From the NCBI RefSeq assembly GCF_023276405.1, contig NZ_JALRMO010000001.1:7665501-7729500 (forward strand): a stretch of DNA of 64,000 bases. Direction: 5' to 3'. Positions within the stretch are counted from its first letter, which is position 1; every line of letters starts with the position of its first letter. This DNA is from Paenibacillus hamazuiensis (lineage in GTDB: Bacteria > Bacillota > Bacilli > Paenibacillales > NBRC-103111). The notes under the pieces were generated by a model. That model saw only the letters and a list, made by a program, of their open reading frames with translations, had not been told where the DNA came from and did not search any database. Positions 25,801 through 35,742 of this stretch are shown here, one piece after another. The position numbers were made by a program, and so were the translations under genes.

Positions 25801-28800
25801 GGTCGCATCCCTCACGGGATGTGTGGATTGAAATTTCGAGCTGCAAGTAGAACAGGCAGATGTTCCGCAGTCGCATCCCTCACGGGATGTGTGGATTGAA
25901 ATAGGGGTTTGTTGCCGATATGTTGGCAACAAATTCGTCGCATCCCTCACGGGATGTGTGGATTGAAATAACAAAGACCCGCGTGAAATTTTTTTTGAAG
26001 AAAAGTCGCATCCCTCACGGGATGTGTGGATTGAAATCGCGTCCACCGCTGCAAACGGTCAGCTCAATTACGGTCGCATCCCTCACGGGATGTGTGGATT
26101 GAAATGTCTGGCGTGTAAACGGCACCTCGACAACCTGCGAGAGTCGCATCCCTCACGGGATGTGTGGATTGAAATCTGGCGTAGGTCTCTATCTCACCTT
26201 AGCAGACGAGTCGCATCCCTCACGGGATGTGTGGATTGAAATAGACGAGAATATTCAAAAATGCCATACGCTAATAAGTCGCATCCCTCACGGGATGTGT
26301 GGATTGAAATTCAAGTGCCTTGTAGTCCGATTCCATGTCTCTCTCGTCGCATCCCTCACGGGATGTGTGGATTGAAATCCGGAATGGGTTTTGATGGTGT
26401 GATGGGCTATTCACGTCGCATCCCTCACGGGATGTGTGGATTGAAATAGTATCGTCACGCGCTTATTTAAGCGCGATGTCAGTCGCATCCCTCACGGGAT
26501 GTGTGGATTGAAATTCGTCCAGCGCTACAAACCCTGTTTTCGTGCTTGGAGTCGCATCCCTCACGGGATGTGTGGATTGAAATGCTTCGAGCGCGGCAAA
26601 CATCGTCAAGAACAACACGCGTCGCATCCCTCACGGGATGTGTGGATTGAAATCCCGATTCTCCGGCCGGATAGCGAATGAGCTCCTCGTCGCATCCCTC
26701 ACGGGATGTGTGGATTGAAATGCGGTTTATGGTCACGAGACGGAGCTTTGGCCGGTCGCATCCCTCACGGGATGTGTGGATTGAAATCGCAGCAAACTTA
26801 CCAAATGGGCCGGGATATGATCGTCGCATCCCTCACGGGATGTGTGGATTGAAATCGGGAAATGGAGCCGAAGGAGGCGGCGAGTGGTGAGTCGCATCCC
26901 TCACGGGATGTGTGGATTGAAATTGCTGTATCTGTGGTATCCATGTCTATCGGCGCATTCGCGTCGCATCCCTCACGGGATGTGTGGATTGAAATGCTGA
27001 ATATTGAAGGAACCATGACCGGCAATCAAGTCGCATCCCTCACGGGATGTGTGGATTGAAATGGACCGATACCCGAAGGCCTGGTAATACGCCATAAAGT
27101 CGCATCCCTCACGGGATGTGTGGATTGAAATGTACAGGGCGTCGCTATTGCCATAGGCGCGGTAGGTCGCATCCCTCACGGGATGTGTGGATTGAAATGG
27201 GAAGAATAGGTAATCGTCGTTTCGTGGCTTGAGTCGCATCCCTCACGGGATGTGTGGATTGAAATAGGTGAAAGCACTTACAGTAGCCCCGGCGTTTATT
27301 GTCGCATCCCTCACGGGATGTGTGGATTGAAATTTACTGCGGACTTAAACGTTGAAAAGGGCGTCCAAGTCGCATCCCTCACGGGATGTGTGGATTGAAA
27401 TATCGTGAATTTTTTGATTTATGCGACCACGTTAACGGTCGCATCCCTCACGGGATGTGTGGATTGAAATAGACGAGAGTAAGCCAGTCGATCAGCGGAG
27501 GGCGGGTCGCATCCCTCACGGGATGTGTGGATTGAAATAGACGAGAGTAAGCCAGTCGATCAGCGGAGGGCGGGTCGCATCCCTCACGGGATGTGTGGAT
27601 TGAAATTCCTTTCGCTTTATCAACGGTTGCTGTCACGGGGTCGCATCCCTCACGGGATGTGTGGATTGAAATAGTGGGTACGCCTAAGGAGCGTAGGGTA
27701 TTGTAGTCGCATCCCTCACGGGATGTGTGGATTGAAATTCCTCTCCGCGCATGGATGAGGACTCTGGCATAGGTCGCATCCCTCACGGGATGTGTGGATT
27801 GAAATTAATGTTCCAGCAACCTCGGCCAAACCCCATTCTCGTCGCATCCCTCACGGGATGTGTGGATTGAAATCGGCTGGTACCGGGCCAAATTCTTGCT
27901 CCGGGCTGGAGTCGCATCCCTCACGGGATGTGTGGATTGAAATGTTTAACTGGCGTATCGCTACAAAGCAGCAACTGCGTCGCATCCCTCACGGGATGTG
28001 TGGATTGAAATCAGATGTCCATATGTTACCTGCTGACCCGGTAAGCGTCGCATCCCTCACGGGATGTGTGGATTGAAATTTGAGGTAAGCGGAGATCGTG
28101 GCGGCCGGAGAAGCGTCGCATCCCTCACGGGATGTGTGGATTGAAATGATCACTTTTGAAAGCTCAGCATCGACAGCCTGCGTCGCATCCCTCACGGGAT
28201 GTGTGGATTGAAATGTTTGCTCACTGGTTCGGTCATCTAGCTTGCCGAGTCGCATCCCTCACGGGATGTGTGGATTGAAATTTTAAAAATATACCGATCC
28301 CGCGGAAAGTACAGGTCGCATCCCTCACGGGATGTGTGGATTGAAATAGGATGTCGTCGATGATTTCGGCGGGCGACTTTGTCGCATCCCTCACGGGATG
28401 TGTGGATTGAAATATAAGGGCCTCCACCCACACCGGGTTGAGCTGCCCGTCGCATCCCTCACGGGATGTGTGGATTGAAATGATGTCCAGCGATGGAAAT
28501 AGTTTGCGGTCAATTGTCGCATCCCTCACGGGATGTGTGGATTGAAATACCGGTACTGTCCGGTCGATCCGCTCCGGTAGCTCGTCGCATCCCTCACGGG
28601 ATGTGTGGATTGAAATCCCGCATGGCTGAAAGGTTGACAAGGGAAACCACCGTCGCATCCCTCACGGGATGTGTGGATTGAAATGTCCGCTTCCGCGGCG
28701 GACTCATCAGGCAGATTGCGTCGCATCCCTCACGGGATGTGTGGATTGAAATCTCATCACCATCGCGCAGCGGAGTGTGGAAATCGTCGCATCCCTCACG

Positions 28801-30580
28801 GGATGTGTGGATTGAAATAGTCCAGCTATTCCGCGAGCCGGGCCGCGCTGCTCGTCGCATCCCTCACGGGATGTGTGGATTGAAATTACTTACAGCTCGA
28901 AGAACGCTGTTTGGTAGCTCGTCGCATCCCTCACGGGATGTGTGGATTGAAATCGATCCATCAAGGCGAGGTCATCGAAGCTATCCTGTCGCATCCCTCA
29001 CGGGATGTGTGGATTGAAATAACACGTGTACGCCCCATACGCCTCAGTCGCGGCAGTCGCATCCCTCACGGGATGTGTGGATTGAAATATCTTACGCTTG
29101 AAGAGGTTAATCAGCCATGCGGTCGCATCCCTCACGGGATGTGTGGATTGAAATGATTGTGTTTCCGGAATTATCGCGCGGTAGTCGGTCGCATCCCTCA
29201 CGGGATGTGTGGATTGAAATAAACCAAACGGTAAATTGCGGTACCATCATGAACGGTCGCATCCCTCACGGGATGTGTGGATTGAAATAATGGTAACCAA
29301 GCATGGGACGCATCCAAAATCCGCGTCGCATCCCTCACGGGATGTGTGGATTGAAATGCCGAGCCAAGAGACGCATCGGTAACTGACAACATTGTCGCAT
29401 CCCTCACGGGATGTGTGGATTGAAATTTCGCTGCGTCAAGCCGTCTCTCGGCCTCCTTGTCGCATCCCTCACGGGATGTGTGGATTGAAATGGCTGTCCA
29501 GGGTCGCGTTCCAGCGTTTGCCGTCCGTCGCATCCCTCACGGGATGTGTGGATTGAAATCCGGCCTTTATATCGACGCCCGCGTACTTTACCGTCGCATC
29601 CCTCACGGGATGTGTGGATTGAAATTGTAGGGGGTGCGTCGTATATGACAATCATTGTAGGTCGTCGCATCCCTCACGGGATGTGTGGATTGAAATGCGA
29701 GTCGCATGAGAATATGGACGGCGTTTTAGGTCGCATCCCTCACGGGATGTGTGGATTGAAATCGTTTGCAGACGAGACGCAATTTAGCGGATACAAAGTC
29801 GCATCCCTCACGGGATGTGTGGATTGAAATCGGTGGGTAAGTTTTGGACTACCCTATGTACCCCTGTCGCATCCCTCACGGGATGTGTGGATTGAAATCT
29901 GCAAACACATGCAAGTTTCGTGGAATCGTGTCGTCGCATCCCTCACGGGATGTGTGGATTGAAATTGTCGCATCCATATTTTGTGTTTTCCAGCCTCCCA
30001 GTCGCATCCCTCACGGGATGTGTGGATTGAAATACCACTAACACCGCCTTTTAAAGTAAATCATATTATAGTCGCATCCCTCACGGGATGTGTGGATTGA
30101 AATCGACCTGTCAAAGACATAAAACCCTTGGACAAATCCGTCGCATCCCTCACGGGATGTGTGGATTGAAATCAGTGACAGACGCGGATACGCACGGTCT
30201 TTTAGGGTCGCATCCCTCACGGGATGTGTGGATTGAAATGCAGTAGCGAGTGCGGTCACCATCTCGGTCAACTTGGCGTCGCATCCCTCACGGGATGTGT
30301 GGATTGAAATCTCATCTATGTCAACCTCCTCCGGGATCAAAATTGTCGCATCCCTCACGGGATGTGTGGATTGAAATCGTCGTATACCGATATTCGCGAC
30401 CAGCTGATCGCCGTCGCATCCCTCACGGGATGTGTGGATTGAAATCGCTATTACTGGCATGGGCCAGGCTGCATCAGGAGGTCACATCCCTCGCGGGATG
30501 TGTGGGTTGAAATGAACCTGCATTACACGCATTAACAGTGTGCTGCCGTCGCATCCCTCGCGGGATGTGTAGATTGAAAT
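22879..30580 (+). CRISPR. type I-C CRISPR array, 114 full repeats
   Basis: The 33-base repeat begins GTCGCATCCCTCACGGGATG and ends TGTGGATTGAAAT, with the 6-bp stem CATCCC/GGGATG. By hand I counted 114 full copies with 113 spacers of about 31-38 bases. Copies 1-112 are essentially identical; copy 113 (30481) has three changes and copy 114 (30548) has two, and a truncated copy follows at 30614. So the trailer is at the right and the leader at the cas2 side. Spacers duplicated: 23456-23492 with 23526-23562 (adjacent), 24141-24175 with 25835-25869 (25 units apart), and the spacer after 27438 with that after 27506 (adjacent). One spacer, 25167-25199, matches ilvE in this window. Confidence 0.98.
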
Positions 30581-30613
30581 AACGTGATCCTGAACATGCT
30601 CGCTCAGGCCAGT

Positions 30614-30626
30614 GTCGCATCCCTTA
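30614..30626 (+). repeat. truncated terminal CRISPR repeat
   Basis: GTCGCATCCCTTA keeps the first eleven bases of the repeat, after which similarity ends. It marks the old, decayed trailer end of the array. Confidence 0.8.
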
Positions 30627-31163
30627 GGGGCACGTAGAACTGCCGCTGAGTCGCCACTACATTAAAACAAATAATTGCCATGCGGTTAGAAGCCAAGGCC
30701 ATCTGAATGTCATCGACAATAAAATGCAGCTTCATCTTCCCCCTGGGGCCTCTGCTTCAAAACCTGTCCTCCGCAAGCGGGTCAGCTTTGTAAGGACCAC
30801 CGAGGGATAGGATTTTGGGTTTGAGATGGAATCGAGGGTCAAGATGAACTCATTACGCTCGCTCTTGATAACAACCTCGTTTTTATCAATTAAAAATGAG
30901 GTTGTTCTTTCCTCGAGAAGGTGGCTCAATGAATTAACAGCGTGGCACTCATGATTAGCCAAGCGGCTTCGCCGCACCGAAATATTCATTCTACTGGCCG
31001 CGGCATTCGAATGACTCTGGAATTTTTCTGTAAAATCGAATGTGGTATGATATATAGAAAATCTGTCGTACGTTTTGGGAGGGGGAAGGCCGAATGGATC
31101 ATCTCATTAAGAGAAACAAGATGGTGACACCTCTGACGATTATATTCGCAAGGAGCGGGATTC
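30627..31163. other. decayed DNA beyond the CRISPR trailer, no clear gene
   Basis: No frame with convincing coding character was seen. A hairpin AACAACCTC/GAGGTTGTT (30870-30906) with inner TTTTT/AAAAA pairing resembles a terminator or a small inverted element. The interval leads into a PIN-domain remnant and is probably a graveyard of earlier insertions. Confidence 0.5.
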
Positions 31164-31295
31164 ATGGTGATTAAGACCCCGGATGCACTCATCTTAGCGT
31201 TAGCAATCGCGGCAGGAGCGGATATTTTTATTACAAACGATTTAAGGCTCGAACAAGTTGATGAAATTCGATGCATTAGCATTGGGCAACTGTAA
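31164..31295 (+). pseudogene. C-terminal remnant of a PIN-domain (VapC-like) protein
   Basis: The 43-residue reading frame MVIKTPDALILALAIAAGAD then IFITNDLRLEQV matches the end of PIN-domain ribonucleases, with the acidic active-site residues of TPDAL and TNDLRL. The N-terminal two thirds are missing, and the preceding bases read in a different frame. It is most likely a broken toxin gene. Its end overlaps the end of the convergent esterase gene. Confidence 0.65.
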
Positions 31296-32040
31296 GCGAT
31301 CGATCCATATAATAACGGATCTGCTTCCTCCACCAGTACCAGTCATGATTCACGTCGTATCCCCAAAATTCCACGCTGGCCGGAATATGTTTCTCCTCCA
31401 GCACTTCCTTCAGCTTCTGCGTCTCCGATTGCATTAAATCTTCATAGGCGCCTTGGCCCGTGCAAATGATGATTTTGCTGTTCCGGTATTGATTCAGATA
31501 ATAATCCTCCTCGAGGTTTTTCAAATAGTGAAGCGGGGAATGGAAATAAGCGGAGGGAGGGACCTCTTCTCCAAAAAAACGATTGGTCGAATACAAACCG
31601 CTTAAAGCAATCAAGCTGTCAAAAAATTGCGGGTGCCGGAAAAACATATTGGCACTGTGATAAGCCCCCAGCGAACACCCCGTCGCCAAGATCTTCTCCG
31701 TACGTCCCCCGTTGTTTTCCTTGCTCTCATGAAGAATGGAAGGAATGAGTTCGTTTTTCACATAAGCATCATATTGGTCGTGGCGCTTCATTTTCTCATC
31801 GGTCGCCTTGTTCTTGGCATAAAAAGTCTCTTCGTCGATGCTGTCGCATGTCCAGACTTGAATTTGCCCTTGATCGATATAACTTTCGAGCTCGCCGATC
31901 ATGCCGGAATCTTCATATTGATAAAACCGTCCGCAGGAGGTCGGAAAAACAAGAACGGGTTTGCCTTGATGTCCGTAGATTTTGTATTCCATGTCCCGAT
32001 GCAAGCTGCTGCTGTATGCTTTGTGATAGGTTACTTTCAT
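31276..32040 (-). CDS. esterase-like alpha/beta hydrolase
   Basis: A 254-residue protein of the putative esterase (esterase D-like) group. The nucleophile motif is ATGCSLGAYHSANMFF with Ser about 126, and GYDVNHDWYWWRKQ holds the expected catalytic His near the C-terminus. PVLVFPTSCGRFYQYED is conserved in this family, in which the enzyme often acts on acyl or siderophore-type esters. The ATG overlaps the end of the upstream ATP-grasp gene by four bases, so the two are translationally coupled and probably work on the same product. Confidence 0.8.
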   Translation of the reverse strand: MKVTYHKAYSSSLHRDMEYKIYGHQGKPVLVFPTSCGRFYQYEDSGMIGELESYIDQGQIQVWTCDSIDEETFYAKNKATDEKMKRHDQYDAYVKNELIPSILHESKENNGGRTEKILATGCSLGAYHSANMFFRHPQFFDSLIALSGLYSTNRFFGEEVPPSAYFHSPLHYLKNLEEDYYLNQYRNSKIIICTGQGAYEDLMQSETQKLKEVLEEKHIPASVEFWGYDVNHDWYWWRKQIRYYMDRSLTVAQC

Positions 32041-33224
32041 GAAGACACCCCGACTTTGTTTTTCACGGCATGAATATAAGCCGCAATTCGTTTCACTTCA
32101 TCAAAGTCCTTTGAGCGAAATTGATAGGCATAATTTCCTCTTGACCGGCTTTGCGCATCCGTGATGCTGTCGTGGTTAACGATTTCGTGCCGATATCGCT
32201 GCAGGATCTCCTCATGCCCATGAGCGTAGGGGAGGTGGTCTTTGCGGCTGGCAAACCCGGTATAATACTTCCCGGCAAAAGGTCCCCCCACCCAATTATG
32301 AACGACCATGCTCGCCCATAGTCGGTAGATATCGATATCGTAAGTGTAATTGATCGCATCCGTCATCCATGTACCCGGCGGCCGCATGTTGACTTCCAGC
32401 GCAATAATGCTTCCATCCGCATTGGATTTGAAAAACTCGAGATGAAAAAAGCGTTCTTTGATCCCATAGGTTCGGAGGATCCTTCTTCCGGCCTCTTCGA
32501 TTTCCCCACTTACTTCCTTTAAACAATAATAGCTGAAGTGATGCCCGGAATTGACGGCTTCCATAATGCTGTGCGGAAATTCGTGGCTTGCCGCAAATAC
32601 GATTTCTCCATCCTTGTTGACAAGACCGTCGTAGGTTTGCAGAACGCCGTCGATAAACTCCTGCATGATGAATTCGACTTCCGCCGGTTTGGTGCGCAAG
32701 AAATGCTCCAGCTCCGATTCGCTCGCGATTTTGTAGGTCATGTTCGCTCCCACGCCTTGATTCGGTTTCACGACGACGGGATAGCCCACTTTCCGGATAA
32801 ATTTCTTTGCCTTGGCCCGATCGAATTTCGTTATGGAACGTATGGATGCGACCCCGCTTTTTTTGAAAAACCTTTCCATTTTCGATTTCTGCTTCAAATT
32901 GGAAATGAAATCGAGCTTCGTCCCGTAAATGTTAAAATCCGTCCGAATGTGAGCTTCAAGCTCCAGCCAATGCTCGTTCAGCGATTCAAAACGATCGATC
33001 CTTCCGTATTTATGGATATAGTAACCGACCGTGCGCACAACCTCGTCGTAATTTTCCAAACGATCGATCTTGATGTATTCCGCAAGCGAATATTTCAGCT
33101 TTTCGTTCAGAGAGTCATAATCCGCATCGCCGATGCCAAGCACATTCACCCCGCAATTTTTCAAGTGAAAGCAAAACTCCGTACAGTACCTTGGAAAATT
33201 CGGCGAGAAAAAAATAAAGTTCAT
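32037..33224 (-). CDS. ATP-grasp ligase-like protein
   Basis: A 395-residue ATP-grasp protein. The N-terminal 110 residues form a pre-ATP-grasp Rossmann domain (FIFFSPNFPRYCTEFCFHLK). The grasp domain shows GYPVVVKPNQGVGANMTY, IMQEFIDG, and the metal-binding FFHLEFFKSN...IALEVNMRPPG. Such enzymes join a carboxylate to an amine, thiol or sugar through an acyl phosphate; the substrate is unknown. The ATG at 33224 is 11 bases after GGGAGG; a GTG at 33236 overlaps that site. The partner gene is the coupled esterase. Confidence 0.85.
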   Translation of the reverse strand: MNFIFFSPNFPRYCTEFCFHLKNCGVNVLGIGDADYDSLNEKLKYSLAEYIKIDRLENYDEVVRTVGYYIHKYGRIDRFESLNEHWLELEAHIRTDFNIYGTKLDFISNLKQKSKMERFFKKSGVASIRSITKFDRAKAKKFIRKVGYPVVVKPNQGVGANMTYKIASESELEHFLRTKPAEVEFIMQEFIDGVLQTYDGLVNKDGEIVFAASHEFPHSIMEAVNSGHHFSYYCLKEVSGEIEEAGRRILRTYGIKERFFHLEFFKSNADGSIIALEVNMRPPGTWMTDAINYTYDIDIYRLWASMVVHNWVGGPFAGKYYTGFASRKDHLPYAHGHEEILQRYRHEIVNHDSITDAQSRSRGNYAYQFRSKDFDEVKRIAAYIHAVKNKVGVSS

Positions 33225-33390
33225 CAGTTTTCGCACCTCCCTGACTCCTATTATCTTAAATCTTATCCTGATATTTCCATGGTTTCAAGAAAATCAATTG
33301 TAAATATCGGCTTGCTGATAAAATTTACTTGCCAAAACATGATAATTACCACCTATATCCATTTAAGGAGATGCATGATATATATATTTA

Positions 33391-33404
33391 TGGCTGGCCA
33401 GCCA
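33391..33404. promoter_or_regulatory. 14-bp perfect palindrome
   Basis: TGGCTGGCCAGCCA lies 26 bases upstream of the secreted-protein start, in its likely 5' leader. It could be an operator or an mRNA hairpin. Confidence 0.4.
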
Positions 33405-33430
33405 ATTCCCTTTTTTAGGAGGACGCACAT

Positions 33431-33910
33431 TTGAAATTGAAAAAATTGGCAAGTATTTTAGTCATGATAACTGCCCTTCTATCCTTCTCTACATCCGCAT
33501 TTGCGGAAGTGAGCCCAATCACCGATTGGTCGGTCACCAACTATACGGGAACAAACTATTGCAAGCAATTATCCAGTGTAGATACGGATGATTATTACGC
33601 CCATCTCTTTGTTACATCAGGCACATCATCTTGCGACATGGAGTTGACAGGCAGTACTCAGGTCTCCAATATCAATCAATTGTTAATTGATTGGAATCTG
33701 GACATTTGGGATTCCGGGTCCGGAGATGTGTATTTATCGATCCAGTATGACGGTGGAGGAGAGTTTTTGAATATTGGTTCAGAATCCGTACGCTACGGAA
33801 CTGCGGCTATTGGCCTGAGCGGGTATTCCGGCCCTGTTTGGATTTCTCTCAATAGCCTTTCTTCCGGCGGTAGGAGAGTTGATGCTACATTAAATATTTA
33901 TTCGCAATAA
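33431..33910 (+). CDS. small secreted protein of unknown function
   Basis: A 159-residue protein. A Sec signal peptide (about 1-25, ending STSAFA) is followed by a mature domain of about 134 residues with two cysteines near one third of the length (NYCKQL and SSCDME), rich in Ser, Gly, Tyr and Asp and predicted mostly beta. It starts at TTG with AGGAGG eight bases upstream. A strong terminator follows. No family was recognised. Confidence 0.7.
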   Translation: MKLKKLASILVMITALLSFSTSAFAEVSPITDWSVTNYTGTNYCKQLSSVDTDDYYAHLFVTSGTSSCDMELTGSTQVSNINQLLIDWNLDIWDSGSGDVYLSIQYDGGGEFLNIGSESVRYGTAAIGLSGYSGPVWISLNSLSSGGRRVDATLNIYSQ

Positions 33911-33920
33911 CCCTTCTTGA

Positions 33921-33955
33921 GGCGCCCGTCCTGTCCGGCAGGATGGGCGTTTTTA
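33921..33955 (+). terminator. intrinsic terminator
   Basis: CGCCCGTCCTG pairs with CAGGATGGGCG around five bases and is followed by TTTTT. Confidence 0.9.
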
Positions 33956-34012
33956 ACGGGGGGCCCGGCATTGCGCGGATTGCTTGCGGTTTAATCGGCG
34001 CGGCGCGGATTA

Positions 34013-34041
34013 TTGACAACCGCAATGATAATAATTATTAT
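34013..34041 (+). promoter_or_regulatory. sigma-A promoter with Fur-box-like spacer
   Basis: TTGACA (34013-34018), 17 bases, TATTAT (34036-34041). TGATAATAATTATTA (34026-34040) fits the 7-1-7 Fur palindrome with one mismatch between its arms and fills the spacer and -10. Iron-dependent repression of the MFS gene is predicted. Confidence 0.65.
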
Positions 34042-34115
34042 AGGAAAATGTCGTTTAAGAAAAAACGACACCTCCGTCATCATGAGTTTAACAACAAGAA
34101 AAGGGGCGGCATATC

Positions 34116-35501
34116 TTGACTAGCGCAGAACCAAAACGCAAAGCATTTTCCTTGTATTCGACGTTTTATTCCATTATCGCCGCCATAGGCGGTTTCTTGT
34201 TCGGTTATGATACGGCGGTTATATCCGGTGCAGTCGGATTTATTAAAGAAAGATTCGACCTGAATGCGGGTATGACGGGATGGATGGTTTCAAGCCTTGT
34301 CGTAGGGGCTGCCGCAGGTGCGGCCGCATCCGGGGTGATCAGCGATAAATTCGGCCGGAAAAAAGTGCTGATGGCCGCGGCGCTTATTTTTGTCGTCGGT
34401 TCGGTCGGTTCGGCGCTTGCAAGCACGGTTACCGGGCTGATTATCGCCCGAATGGTCGGAGGGATAGGTGTCGGTATGGCGTCGACGCTTGCTCCTTTAT
34501 ATATTTCGGAAATTGCCCCGTCCCGAATCAGAGGGCGCTTGGTATCCATTTATCAGTTCGCGGTCGTCACCGGGATTTTTGTTACCTTTTTCGTTAATGC
34601 AGCGATTGCCGGAATCGGCGACGATGCCTGGGATGTTTCGACCGCATGGCGGTGGATGCTTGGATTCGGCGTAGCCCCGGGCATTCTCTATATGCTGCTG
34701 CTGCTGCTTACCCCCGAAACCCCGCGCTGGCTGATGAAAAATAAACAGGAAGTCCGCGCGCTGGAAGTCCTTGAGCGCATGAACGGCAAGCAGGCGGCGA
34801 AGTCGGAGCTGGAAGAAATCATGAACCTGAAGGTCGACGAGAGCGGATCGATCAAGGAGTTGTTCGGCTCTTCGCTTCGGCTTCCGCTGATTGTGGGTGT
34901 CGCACTGGCCATCCTTCAACAGATTACCGGCATCAACGCAATTATGTATTACGCACCGGAGATTTTTAAGCAAACGGGGGCCGGGACCGATGCGGCCTTG
35001 ACGCAAACGATTTTGGTCGGGCTCGTGAATTTTGCGTTTACGCTGATCGCTTTGTGGCTTATTGACAAGGTCGGACGAAAAGCGCTGCTTCTGGTTGGCT
35101 CCACTCTGATGACGATATGTCTGTTTGCCGTGGGATATGGGTTCCATTCTCCGGACGTGCCGGGCCATTTGATCCTGTTTTTTATTCTTTTGTACGTCGC
35201 ATCTTTCGCCGTTTCGCTGGGGCCGGTCGTGTGGGTCATGATTTCGGAAATTTTTCCGACGAGGATCAGAGGGCGTGCGACGGCAGTCGCGGCGTTCTGT
35301 TTATGGCTGGCGGATTACGTCGTTTCCCAGACGTTTCCCATGCTTCTGGAGGGCATCGGGACGGCCGCGACCTTCTGGTCATTTGCGGTTATTTCCCTTG
35401 TGACCGTGGTGTTTTGCGCGAAAGTGGTTCCGGAGACGAAAGGCAGGTCTCTGGAGGAGATTGAAAAGCTTTGGACAAGCGGATCGCGGGATAAGGTATG
35501 A
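34116..35501 (+). CDS. MFS sugar-porter-family transporter
   Basis: A 461-residue major facilitator with 12 predicted helices. The family signatures are FGYDTAVISGA in helix 1, DKFGRKK after helix 2, PLYISEIAPSRIRGRL, QQITGINAIMYYAPEIF in helix 7, DKVGRKALLL and VPETKGRSLEEIE near the end. These define the sugar porter family (XylE, AraE, IolT), proton symporters of pentoses, hexoses or inositol. The start is TTG at 34116 after AAGGGGCGG. The upstream Fur-like box is unexpected for a sugar transporter, and no sugar catabolic genes are adjacent. Confidence 0.88.
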   Translation: MTSAEPKRKAFSLYSTFYSIIAAIGGFLFGYDTAVISGAVGFIKERFDLNAGMTGWMVSSLVVGAAAGAAASGVISDKFGRKKVLMAAALIFVVGSVGSALASTVTGLIIARMVGGIGVGMASTLAPLYISEIAPSRIRGRLVSIYQFAVVTGIFVTFFVNAAIAGIGDDAWDVSTAWRWMLGFGVAPGILYMLLLLLTPETPRWLMKNKQEVRALEVLERMNGKQAAKSELEEIMNLKVDESGSIKELFGSSLRLPLIVGVALAILQQITGINAIMYYAPEIFKQTGAGTDAALTQTILVGLVNFAFTLIALWLIDKVGRKALLLVGSTLMTICLFAVGYGFHSPDVPGHLILFFILLYVASFAVSLGPVVWVMISEIFPTRIRGRATAVAAFCLWLADYVVSQTFPMLLEGIGTAATFWSFAVISLVTVVFCAKVVPETKGRSLEEIEKLWTSGSRDKV

Positions 35502-35545
35502 TGACGTGATTGCTGTATGGCAAGATGGACATAACTAAACCGGAA

Positions 35546-35590
35546 GAGGAGCTTGCGGCCGAAAGGCGACGGCAAAGCTCTTTTTTTGTT
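35546..35590 (+). terminator. intrinsic terminator
   Basis: GGAGCTTGC and GCAAAGCTC pair with one bulge, then seven T. Confidence 0.75.
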
Positions 35591-35643
35591 TTGCCCCCAA
35601 ATACAATGACAAAATCGGTGCGAGAAACGGATAAAATCCGATA

Positions 35644-35688
35644 TGTACAACGAAAATCGCCGCTCTTATAATTGATAATAATTATCAA
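35644..35688 (+). promoter_or_regulatory. promoter with Fur box upstream of the siderophore importer
   Basis: TGTACA (35644-35649), 17 bases, TATAAT (35667-35672). TTGATAAT and ATTATCAA flank one A (35672-35688), a perfect Fur-type palindrome at the start site. Confidence 0.8.
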
Positions 35689-35742
35689 TATCAATCAAAG
35701 TGACCGACAATTGCTTTGCTTGCACAAGGAGGAAACCATGCA

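Noticed and set aside
22986-30510. Dozens of ORFs of 60-200 codons across the CRISPR array, on both strands
   Set aside because: They are translations of the repeat (HPSRDVWIEI, RIPHGMCGLK, FQSTHPVRDAT and similar). The 33-base repeat and similar spacer lengths keep frames open; none is a gene.
30732-30989. 85-codon ORF on the minus strand
   Set aside because: It contains a terminator-like hairpin, has no ribosome site and no protein-like composition.
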